From: Anastatus disparis
Taxonomy: Eukaryota > Arthropoda > Insecta > Hymenoptera > Eupelmidae
Direction of reading: 5' to 3'
Length of the DNA stretch: 64,000 nucleotides
Assembly (NCBI GenBank): GCA_017163975.1
Contig: JAFFSR010000221.1
Coordinates: 3,224,001-3,288,000, forward strand
Position 1 is the first letter of the stretch, and each line of letters begins with the position of its first letter. The notes below the pieces were generated by a model. That model had not been told where the DNA came from and made no database searches. It worked only from the letters and a program-made list of their open reading frames with translations. The position numbers were made by a program, and so were the translations under genes. Below are positions 15,401 through 28,478 of this stretch, in pieces.

Positions 15401-18400
15401 AGCACGAATGTCTTTATTTTTGGTTGCAGTTACAAATTTTAATCAAACAATAAATAACTCGATCGGATAAGAACAAAAGATACGGAGCCCTCTTGAAAAT
15501 AATTTTTCTTTCTTTTCCCTTTATCTCTCTACCTCCTGAATTATCATTAGGAATTCTTGAATTATTTATCAATACTTGATATATATCACGGTAACTAATA
15601 CTCGAATCGCCATAAATTTTTGTTAAGTCTATTTAAACATTCAGCATTACACCCACATCCGACTAAATATTGAAATATACATCCATAAAAGATAAAAAAG
15701 AAAAAGCGAGCAAAGAATCGAATAAAAAAAAAGAGTATCAACATATAAAAAAAATACAAAATTTTTCAAGCGATAGAACAATGTGGCTTTTATCTTTCTT
15801 TCATTCTCTCCACATGTACATCCACTCGCCATATAATATCGATTTCCCTTATTTCTTTCTCTCTTTTTCTTCCTTGACTTTCTTTACGTTGTATTTTCGC
15901 CATCTCTCCTCTTCCATATTCTAAATAATTTTGTTGCCACGATATGCTCGGGTTAAAAAGCTCATATTTATTTTATACACGTTATACGTACATGCAAAAC
16001 ACAAAGAACAGCGAGATGGATATAGAGAACGAGAGAAAAGGACTTTATTTTTTTATTATTATTATTTCGTTACCGTGAGGATGCGTGACATTAATAGGCT
16101 TGGCTTGTCGAACCATCCACGTTGTGAGGGAGCCATCGCTGTGACTACACATAAATTGTTTGCCCTCGTGATGCCAAGATATTGACTTAAGCGGCTCGTC
16201 GCTCTGCCATCGGAATTCAGCTGCTTTTGTTTTCAGATCCCAAGATACGATTTGACCTGATTCGTAACCTATCAGCATCTACAATGATGAATGTAACATT
16301 ACAATATAATAAACATTATTTTTAAATTTATATTATTTTATAATTTTTAAACGTTTTCTGATAGAAAATTTACCATTTTTAGGTAGGATTTCTGGTCAAT
16401 ATAAGTTAAAATGATATTTATTTAAAAATTCTAGAAATTTTTTTAACAAAATTTTTAGATAGATGTCATTTTAATTTACCGTTGACCAGAAATCCTGCCC
16501 AAAATATGGTCAATTTTCTACCAAGGTTATTTTAAAGTTTAAATATTATCGTTCTATTTCGTTGCTCAACATTCTCCTTCTATTTTTTTCCTTTTTTTGT
16601 ATATATGCTAAAATCGACTGTGCAGTTTGAGTTTAAAGTACACATAATGGGTAGTACACACCTCCCCGTTGAGCGATGAATATTCAACGGTAGGAGGATG
16701 CCTTGTACACAATGCATTACCAATGTTCTTTGATGCCTTGTATAGACATCAAACGTTCCATGCTTAGTATATAACTTTACCCGAGTAACCTTTTCACTTC
16801 GGCGTGCAGAGGGCCCGAAGTCGGTGCCGAATCACCCTCAGTGGCACCGAAACTCTTGCCGAATTGTCGCCACAGTGGCACCACATCGGCGTGAGGCGTG
16901 GCGGCGAAACGGGGCCCTGGGAGGGCAGCCGAATCTAGCTTATAAAATCATAGAATTGAACGTAATTTATGTACAATTATTTATATAAAAAACAGCTGAT
17001 TTCCAATGGTAACCGATCGATTGATTGTTCAAGCAACTGTCTACTTTTTAAAATAGTTTTCATTAGTAAAAAAATTTAAGTAACTTGAGTTATTCGAGTT
17101 ATTCGAGTAACTCGAGTTATTTAAGTGATTCGAATTATTCGAGTAACACTAGTTATTCGAGTTCATATTTTTGTAGGGTACCTAACTCGAACTTGAAAAA
17201 AAAATTACTCGCGAGTACTCGACAATCGAGTACTCACACTTGAAGGCGTATTCGAGTTTTCGTTCCAAGTACTCGAAAAAAAATGAATTACTCGAATTAC
17301 CCGAGTACTCGAAAAAAATATGAATTTTTCAATTCACTTGAGTACTCGGAAAAATATGAATTACTCGAGTATTCGAGAAAATATAAATTACTCGACAAAA
17401 TATGAAGAACTTGAGTTACTCGAATAACTAGTTAGTTTATCAATTATATTATCTGTGGTAATTAGTTCTCATTTCCACGAGAATAATCAGTTTTTTATTA
17501 TGTTTTTATCAATTGGTTTTAGGTTGTATTTGTCCGTGTATGCGGATGGAATTTCGGAATCAATTTTTAACGAGTTCAGGTCGAGTACAAAGAAAATCAT
17601 TTTTATTAATTCAATCACTCATTTTTAATTTTCAATTAAAAGAAAAGTTTTACCATAGCATGAAAATACAATAAAGAATATTTCGAGGTTATGTAAGATA
17701 CACATCGATATTATGACAAAATCTATACGATTTTCGGCTAGCCATCATAGGACCACGCTCGCCACCACGCCTCACCCATTCGGTGGCCCGACTTCGGCAG
17801 CCGAAGGTGGCCCAACTGAGAGAAGTTGGTTGCCGTAATAAAAAGGTTACTCGGGTAGTTAAGCTGTGTGTGTGTATGTATACGCGTATATATACAGAAG
17901 GAAACTTCCTAGGCACATTCGGATCATCAATTTTGATTAAGTTTCGATGTGTGTACACGCGAGAGCTGCTAAGCGTTTGTGTGTTCTGGGCTCTGTGTGT
18001 TTGTGTGCATGCGCGTACAAAGAGAAAATGTGTTTGAAATATTGAATTATGTCACTGATATAAACGCATTGCTTTCAATCGAATGGAATTTTATTTATTT
18101 AATGTTACAAATTATCTGGGGATCGTTGCATCCTAGGATTTACGTTAATTAATCTCGTGATTTATGTTCTTACAATTATTTTGAGAAAAAGTTTGACTTT
18201 TACAAGAAGTTAATCTTTAAAAAGAAATACGATACTGAAATTAATTATTGATTGAATTTGTTAAAGCTTAATGAAATAAAGTTACAATAATAAATAATTA
18301 ATAAGTTACATTTTAAAGCTCAAATGAATTTATAATTTTCATTAAAAAAACTACCAAAGTGGTCAATCAATGAACTTGAAAATTTACATGTTTATGACAC

Positions 18401-21400
18401 ATGTTTAATAAATAAATGTTCGTTGAAATTGACCACTTACTAGGAAAGCGTCAACGTATCGAAACTCAGATTTTATTTCTAACTTTAAGATACTTTTTCT
18501 TGCGTATGAAGAAAGCCGAGTCCATTTGGTCTGACACTCAATTTTTCTGAAGTTATATAGATTATTTTGTTTTGAAGAAAATTGAATTCACCTTAAAAGC
18601 GTACAGTTCATAAAGCAATAATTCGAAAAAATTTTTATCGGAGCAACATGAAAGTTAGGTAGAAATCTTACAATTTTAAAAGAAATGTGTTGAAAAAGGT
18701 CAATTGGTTTAAAAGTTATAAAATAATAAAGTTTTTAACTTTAAATTTATAAAAATTAAGAACTGTAGAAAAACTATTAATATAATTATTGATGATAAAT
18801 AATCAATTTCATCAAGTTTTTTTTCTTTATCAATTTTAAATTGCACTTTTTAAAAACAAAATTTATATGTACAATTTTATTTTCAGGAAAAATTAGCTTT
18901 CACTTTAGAAAAATTTCTTCTTTTTTAAGAAGAAACTTTGAGTTATGAAGTCGATACCCCAAGGCAATGTAAACTCATTACACCTCGTTTGCTCTACAAT
19001 GCAACTTTTAAGAACTTTAAGATCTAAATAATATGCAAGAGTAAGAAGAAGTAAAAAGATGCTTGCAATTATTTCCGTAGAAGATAAAGAAGCTTGCTTT
19101 TATAAAATAAATCATAGTTTTGCCTTATGTTTACTATAAAAATCATTAATAAAATATTATTTTAGAAAATTTATTCATACAGACAGAATTTTTCTATAAA
19201 AATTACAGTGATCATCACTACAATCGAGGAATATCATATATTTTTAGGTTAAAATTAAAAATTTTTCGAATAATTTTTAATAAGTAGTATAAAAATTATG
19301 TAGTACTTCTTTTTTGAGAATCACTATAAATTATTTGGAAATTTTGTGAAATTTAACATATTAAAATAATTATTATAGATAAAAAAAATTAAGGAAAAAA
19401 GATTCTATTCTTGTAAATTTATATTAATCTCTTTTTTAACAAAAGTACAATAAATAATTTACTTTTTTTGTAAATTTATTGTAAAATTAAAAATTGCTTG
19501 TTAAATTGTTGAACAATAAGCTACGATGCTAGTTAAATCCAGGTTTCCATTATAGTTTATAAACTTTTCCCGAGACGCTAGAGGCAACTTATGCTTCTTG
19601 CCTTTTCATCTATCGTTTTAATTAAGCGTAATCCAGAAGCTTCATAAACAGTCATGATAAAGACATGGATCGAGCATGACGACTAAAGCAAATGTATTGA
19701 AGAAATAAATTCTTTTAACTTTTTGAGACGTCAATTTAATTATAGGATTAAATTATTTAGTCAAAATAATATTTATAGTGATTCTCCGAACAAAAGTTTA
19801 AATCGTGAATTAATGGAAGCTACGTGTAATTGTTAATTTTACCTCTTGCACTGTAAAGTCTTTAGAATCTAAAGAAAATCCCGATTTTAATAATCTCAGA
19901 TATCTCTGTTGCAAATCAAAGCACAGATTATTATTCTTAAAAATCCTAGAAGGTATTACATTTGAAAATCACACGAAAATAAATATTATTAGAAAGTTAT
20001 AAGATATGTTTTAATGATAAGTATTTGCATGAAATTTAATAAAAGACATCTTAGAATAAAATAATAAAGAGAACTTTAAAATCACATTAAGTCAAAGCTT
20101 TTTTTCTATTGAAATTCTTTTTTTTTTAAGTAAAAAAAGATTTGTCACTACGTGCAAACAAGTTTAAGTAGAGCAAATCTTTTATTACTTTTATTTGTTA
20201 TGTTATTCTAGATTTAATGATGTGTCTTTAATAAGGTCGACGAGAAGTAGAAAAAAATATAAGCTGAGCTTATAAACTATAAGCTTATAAGCATTAGTCG
20301 ACAAACTTCTCAATAAAAAATCTGTTTATGAAAAAAAATGAACAAAAAAATTCATTTATAGAGATTTGATACTAAAAGTTAACCCCCAAGTCTTTGACAA
20401 AAAAATAATACGCTAAAAAGCCAATTAACATTAAATAATATTTACGTAAGATCAAACGTTAATATTAAAAAAAATTGTTATTTGAAGTACTTATTACGAT
20501 GATTCAAGTGCTATCAACTAGTACAATTTGTGTTCAAAATTTTTTTTAATTCTTCTTTAACGTTGCTATATTTATGCTATTTTGTAATGCTAATTAGCGA
20601 CGGAGCTCGTAAGTGTGTTTGGGAACGAAGCACATGTAATGTACAGTGGTGCTTGTATCAATCGGTTGCCGAGAGCGGGATTCGAACTCGGGACCCCGAG
20701 ATTACGAATCCAACGCTCTACCGACTGAGCCACTCACCGGCTCAACAAACGTTAATAATGAACTTTAATTTATAAATCCTATAGAATAAATCGTATTTTA
20801 AAGTATTTATTAAAAAATAATGATTAAATAATCTACATTATATTGGCAGTATATCGTATTAAAAAAAATTTCTCGATAATTTTATTCACCGATAATAGAA
20901 AATATTATAATCATAAACTACAAATAAGAATTTTTTTCCCGTTGTATCCCGTGTCCGAGACTTCAATATCTACACTACTATTGATAAACGATATTGCAGT
21001 GTAAGCATGGATATATATATACACCGAATATGCTGTTTCGAGAAATGATGATGTAACCTTGTTCGGTCGTCACCTACAGGACCAAAATTGAATTTCGTCA
21101 CGTGTCTCTTTTTAATTTTCTCGTTTTTTCATTCATCGTTATTTTTTTTTTTTTTTCGAACCTTTGCATTTACACTTTGAACTACTAACTGATTTTAAGA
21201 TACGATAGGTATATACGTGTATTATCAGAGGATTCATAGAAACCTTTTAGTTTTTTTTTATCTGGTTACAGGGAATTCTTTATTTTTTTTTTTGCAACGA
21301 GGCAAAGCATTTTTTACTGTCGTGGATTTGACAAGGTGATTAATCGAAGGGCCGCTAAAGGTCTTTTACATTATTTTTCGTTGAAAAAAAAAACGGAAGC

Positions 21401-24400
21401 TATATAGCTTTCCTTTAAAAAAAATGGAAAGGATCCAACGATGTGCTATATATATATGTATATATCTTCTGAGGTGGAAATCGCACGCTTATTGTACGCT
21501 GTAAGTAGAAAATTTATGCGAGGGTACGATTCTGTAATTTATGGTTTTATCGGTACATCATTTTGAAAAAATTTTTAACTTTATTACAAATTTATTTTAT
21601 TTATTGTTATTGTTAGAAATTTAAATTTAATGTTATCACAAATTCAAAATTATATTAATTAACTTTACAAAATTTGATTAACAGATTTTGTTTTGATATA
21701 CAAGATTATGAATATATTATCCTTTGTAAAAAATTCAATATAATAATAGCACTTGATTGCATTGAATAATTCAAAACGTCGATAGAAATTAAATATAAAA
21801 TATTTTTTATTAAAATAAATTTAATATTTATTGCATATGTTTTATTGAAAGACATCAAAAGCTAATGTTTTTTTCATTTTATGTTAAAAAAAAAGAAAGG
21901 CATTATAGCAATCTTATACAATCCCCCTCCAACAAAAGGTAACGAATCGTACAAATGTACTACTAAATTTCTATCCCAAACTCCAGAGGATTTACGTAAG
22001 TTCTGGACGTGCGTCCCCTAAGGGCAAATCGTATAATGCATGGATGACGTGGTCCATTGGAATTTCTAACACTTCTTACCTCAAACATTTCAAATTGCAA
22101 AATCGATAAGCACTTTAAAAAAGAAAAAAGCTACATTGTCTACGTAATCTTTTACATCAATTTTAAAAATATTTTTCCCAGCTAAAAATCAAATCCATTT
22201 TTACACCAATATATTGTTTGTTCAGACGTAAAATGGAAAAAAATATGGTTACAGTTATTTGCTATTTAATGGAATTTACTTTTTTTTTAATTTAAAAAAA
22301 AAATAGAGTTAATAACTTATAATACTTTAAAAGTATTTTATAGCTTACAAAATTGTTTAAACATAGAAAACCACAACGACATTTTCAATATTTAGAAGCT
22401 AACCAATGACATGACACAACTTGTATCAAAATCAGGTAGCAAAATTCATGTACTTTTAATGTATTTATAAACTATGCATCAATAAAAAATGTGATTCGTG
22501 TTTTGATAAGATATTTTTTTTAAATTAATATATAAAATGAATTGCATTTGATTCTCAGATTTTATTCTTATTTTGAGTATTATTTTTCACATAAAATTAT
22601 AAAAAAGCCTCGTTCATTCTGTTCGGTACTCGATTTCTTTTTAAGATATTTTAAAATCGTATTTTCTTAAAGATCTTTTTAATAATCATTAACAAAGAAT
22701 TTTACCATAGCTATGTAAAAGTTGAAATAAAAGAGAACCATCTAAAAACTCTAATCGTATAAAGGAATTAAAACTTTGATGAAATTTAGAGTAAAAATGA
22801 GTTTTTCGAAAAGATTATGTCTAATCGAAAAGTTTTTATCTCAGTTTTCAAATACTTCTGATGAAATTTTTGATTATGTAAAATACCGACATTATAGTTT
22901 TCCAGATTTTTAATTCTTAATCCGAAAGTTTTAAAAATATCTCCATATTGGATTCTTTTACTTCAACTAATAAAAAGTATGACAAAAATATTTAAAAAAT
23001 TTTTTGAATGAAGGCAAAAAATCTAGATAATTGCAATGTCGGTAACTACGTATGAATCATACATTATATTACTGCAAAGGAAATAATTTTTTTAAATTTA
23101 GAATTAACAGAAGGCAGTTTACAATTTAAAAAAAATCAATCGTTAGATCAAATAGACACGGCTTTTTCAGTAATTTTATATGAGGCAAATATTTTAAAGC
23201 TAGAAGAAAATGTAAGGTACAAATGGATTACATTTAACTTTCGAGAACTTTAAATTTTAACATTGAATCATTGACCAAATTAATTGAAAAAATTTCTTGA
23301 AGTTATATCATTACAATAAAAATATGCTATACTCAAAAAAAATTCTCATTACAAACTATAACCAACCACTTATTCTAATAACATTTTAATAATGTAACCA
23401 CTTTCAGAATTGCGATATTTATGAAAATCCTTTCAATGATATTTATTAACAATATATGTCTTCGTTTATACTTGAAATTAATAAATAAATATATAATTTA
23501 CCTTACTCAGATCCAAGGGATTATCAGATAAGTGTACAACCGCACCAGGATGCGTCTTTCTCGACCTGCGAAACCACAACATGGTACATTCATTAGCTTT
23601 GGTACACAAAAGCCACTTGATATATTCATTCGTATTTGCACTAGAGATAGACGAGGAGAGATTTTCCTAACGGAATAATCCATCAATCATGAGTAAAAAT
23701 CAAACATTACACTTTTAGCAATCATTATGTATGAAAGATTAATGTTGTATTCAAACTTTTTTTATATAATAACGTAAAAAAAGTTTATATAAATGTCTAT
23801 AATAAATACAAATTTAATATTTTAATGTAGAAAATTAATTTAATCTCAAAGCTGGAACTCATAATAATACTGGAAATATATAAAAGTCAAACTTTAAAAG
23901 CTTTTGTTAATATTTATAAACGTTAGTTTTTTCAGATAACATTTATAAATGTGACCTTAAAAATCACAAGCGCATTTGAAATGGTTTAGATAAGGTAAAA
24001 CAAATGCACCTTTCACTCAGCGACTTTTATATGTTTTATTTAATTAAACACTAGATGTTTCTATATTTTTTGTACATAAACGAGTTAAAAAAAGTTCAGA
24101 TAAAAATTGGAAAAAAAAAATTATTATTTTTCATACGTATCCGTAATGCGTAATCACGGAACCTTACTTAATTAAACTTTTGATTAGATTTTTTTTAACA
24201 AACATTATTCCCAATGGTGGACTCTATATGGTTATTTAAAATTACTTTTTCTTCATCTAATTTTAATGTAATATAGATATCCCTTGTAGATAGACCTTAT
24301 CTGTAACCAATCTAATTTAAATTAATAGACTTTTAAAATTTAAGAAAATTTTATAAGTAATAAGATCTTGATTATTCTTATACACTGTTTAATTGGAAAA

Positions 24401-26676
24401 AAAAATGAAAATTCAGCAGAAATCTCGTATAGACATGAGAATAAGGGATTTACTCAATTATTGCAACAATGCTTTACAAGAGTCCCCGACTGTTACTAAT
24501 CAAATAATCGCACCATGGCCTTCGAGCGATGTTTATTATTTCATGCAAGGATTATAGAATTTCGAATCTCTTTGAATAAGTGAAGGCTGTAGGTCGAAAA
24601 TTTCTTTGTTAAATTATAGAAAATGAAATATTCCACAAATTTGATTGAGCATTTAAACATTCAATTGAGAACCAGATACTTTTTTTATCAACTGTTGCAT
24701 ATATTGAAAAGCGGTATCGAACATTTTTTCTCCACAAGTTGTTTTTTTTCACATTGCTATTGTGGTATACTATTTTTAGAAAACTAAGGCACAGAATTTA
24801 GGTTGAGTATTGATCGGAAATATCAAAAATATGAATAGTAAAGTTAAGATTGCGGATGCTGCGCCTATTGTTTGAAGAGAAGTGAAGTAAATAAGCGATT
24901 ATGTGATGCAAATAAAAAATTCATTTTTCGATTAATTTTTTATGTCGATAAATCTCTGTTTTTATATATTTTTTGTATTAGTTAAAAGAATGTAAAAATA
25001 AAGTATTTAAGCTTCTTTATAAATAGAAATATGAGTAACAGGTTTCTGTATGTATCTATCATTCAATTTCTCTTAAATTCTTAGATATAAAAAAAATTTT
25101 TTTAAATAAAATTTTAGAATATCAACAATCATCAAAATAAACGCTACGATATCTCACTTTAAAAATATATAGTAAAAATTTAACTTAAAATAGTTCTGTG
25201 TATTTATTGATTTCTTCAAAAATCTCTAAAAGTTGGTACATATATATTTAATAAGTTATCCTTTACATGTGGTTTAAAGGCTGGACCCTCAAGCTATACA
25301 TAATTTTGAGATATTGATCCTCAATATTGCATATTTTAACATGAAAAGCCTATACTTAACTCCATGACCAAATACATTTCTCTCAATAGCAAGAGAAATT
25401 TTCATTGAATTTGTTTGGGAAACAAGTATAATATACGGTAAACCAAAATTTAAATCTTTGAAGAAAACGCTTGATAGAACAATTCGTATTTTTAATTAAG
25501 AACCTTTTTTAATAAGATCATTAATTTTTAATCTCATGTTATCAGTATAACTATATAAGCGCACAGTTATTCTCATTCTATCGACTATAGTGAATATTTA
25601 ACAATCTGGACATTTCTTGTCAACTTTATTTTCTTTGATATTATGAATTGTGATGGCGGTACCTAAAATAACATAATAAAATAAATAAGAAATTGATTTT
25701 GAAAATTTAATTGTTGAAAAACACTGAAGCCACAAAACTGCTTAAACGTATGAAAAATATCAGTATTATAATTTTTTAATTTTTCGAATCCTGTTTTAAA
25801 ATTTTTTTCACTTTTATCAAGTTAATATGTACTTTTTAAATTGTATTAAAAACTTTATAATAGATATTATTAAAAAATAATGCTGAAGTTGATAAAAGAT
25901 TGGATTGAAAATTGGCTTTAAGAATATTAAATATTCATATGTTTTAACGGAACACGTGGACACTAATTATTAAAATTTTGTTAAAATTTTCAAATTAGAA
26001 ATTTTAATGTCATTAATGAACTTTTATTCAAGCCGACAATGAGATATTTTTGAGTAAAATCAGATGACAAAAAATAGCAGAACCAAAATCCAAGGTATTA
26101 AATATTATTTCTTTTTTATTTTATTTAACGTCGCTGTATTTATGCAATCATTGTGATACCAGTTAGCGACGGAGGTGGTCAGAGCGTTTGTGAAAAAAGC
26201 ACATGTATTGTATATACAGTAGTGCTCGTAAAATCGTCCGAGAGCGGGATTCGAACTAGGGATCTCGAGATTACGAATCCAGAGCTTTACCGACTGAGCC
26301 ACTGACAACCTCTTTGAATAATATGATCAAATGAATTTGATTGAACAATTCCAAATAAATTTAAGATGTTATTTGATTGATTTGTGTTGAATCAATATTC
26401 AGTAAAATATAGTCTTACAAAAAAAGTTTTTTTATTCCAATTCAAATTTTAGGTTCCGAAATTTTTAAGTTAATAAAGTTGATAATGTTGCGATGAAAAT
26501 AAACCACTATATGCAACATGGAACCAAAGTTAATTTCTACCTTGAATGATTACGATTTTACTCCCAAGTTGTATAATATATTATTGTGATTTCATTAACG
26601 TTTGCTCTTTTATTTTCTAGATTAAATAGATTTAAAAAAATTTTGTATGTTTGTGCAAACACACACACACACACAA

Positions 26677-26768
<92 letters not shown>

Positions 26769-28404
26769 GCAGAAAAAGGAAAAAGTAAATGCAGACTATT
26801 GAGAGATGACATCATCGTTTGCTTTATCTCAGAAAATCTGAGAAAATTATACTTGTTTCCATTAAGTTTTTTTTTAAAGTTAATAAAGTGTCCATAATTA
26901 AATTGGATGTAAGTCACTAAATATGCAACATAGAAACAAAATCCTTTAAAGAGAAATTTGTGACTTGTTTTATATACTTTTGTTAATTATTACTTTACAA
27001 TCAAACATTAATTACAGTATTCATAATACACTTAAAAAATTATTTTATTTCTCAAACAATTCATAAAAATTATCAAAGTTTTAAAAGTAAGAAATTTAGA
27101 TTCGCTTAATTATTATGCTTATATAACAACTGAATTGAATTTAAAAATTCACTTTTTTGTTTACTTCTTATTTTATGAGGTAATGGGTCTTCATACTTTC
27201 AAACTCATTCAATCATACTGCTTGGACAGAAAGCTTTTAAACGTAAAACGTTTTTTCACTGGACAGAATGATATTTTTTGCGTCAAACATAAAACAATTT
27301 GACGATAACCTATAGTTTTATAAAAACAATTCATAAGATATTTAATTATAAAATAAGACAAAAGGCATCTTATGAGTTTGATGCATTAAAAATTGTACAC
27401 TTTAAGTTTGATGAAAATCTATTCAACCTAAAAACTAAAAAGTTTTGTTATTCGAGAAATTAAAATTAAACATGACAAAAACAATTTTCGGGAAATTCCC
27501 GCTATTATTTTGTTGCAAATTTATTGAGATGAATTTTATTTCGTTTGTAAGCACGTCTTCCTTAACGCATTCATAGACACGCATTTACAAACCTGATAAA
27601 ATATACAATGAATCCATATGCAGTATGCAAAACCGAATATTTAAATTAGTTAAAGTATAGAATCTCAAGGTTGATTTTTTCTCTCTTTCTCTTTACTAAA
27701 AGTTCGAACAATTTTCAAGAAAAATAAAATTTATTTTTTATTTAAGTTTTCAACTTCTGCGAATTGCAATAGCAAATTGGCAATTAGTATAACGCTAATT
27801 TGTCAAATGATTTGATGCGTGACATGGACTAGTCCAGAAAGTTAAAAATGCTAAACGTAAGCATTATTGCTCGAAATTTTATAACTATGTTGCACTTTTT
27901 CTGCAAACATTTGTTATTATAAAACTTGCAAACCAATAATTATTTATTACTTATTTTTATGTACTTTAAAATTATTTGAAATCAGAAAATACAAATAAAT
28001 ATATACAAGTTAGCTTTGATAATCTATACTGTGAAACAGAAAAAAAGTTGTAATGTTTTTCTTTCAAATAAAATAAACAAAAACATTGCGAATATATGCA
28101 AAATAGATTAGGCACATAAAAACGCGAAAACAAAACTGAAAAAGCAAAATTTATTCGTTATACTTTACAGCATATCATAAATTTAAACAAATTTTGTGAC
28201 AAATGTACCATAAAAACATTCAATAAAAACAATCAGCTGATCGCTTAGATTCACGCCAATGAATAATAAAGCTCGCGTGAGATGTGAAAATCCAAAAACT
28301 ATACATATATACGTATGCATATATACGTATAAACCTAAGCTTCGAAACTCTAAGCTTCGAATAACCATTGTCTTTTAACTTCTAAAACAGCTTGTTACAA
28401 AAGT

Positions 28405-28478
<74 letters not shown>

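Larger units (their letters stand above)
16279..23501 (-). other. Tomosyn intron (exon d to e), 7.2 kb
   Basis: GT-AG intron crowded with repeats: a MITE at 16360-16522, a 1.1-kb inverted-repeat element with satellite core at 16772-17862, a small foldback at 18351-18448 and a SINE at 20549-20741. The stretch 18450-20540 and the rest to 23501 are plain AT-rich intron. Confidence 0.75.

Noticed and set aside
20643..20735. Possible tRNA gene on the minus strand
   Set aside because: A and B boxes are present but the same sequence recurs in four copies with a shared non-tRNA body and A-rich tail, and the anticodon stem pairs poorly. It is a SINE head, not a tRNA.
26558..26917. Open frames on both strands across 26.6-26.9 kb
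   Set aside because: They are Ile-Tyr readings of the TA microsatellite, without any protein-like sequence.
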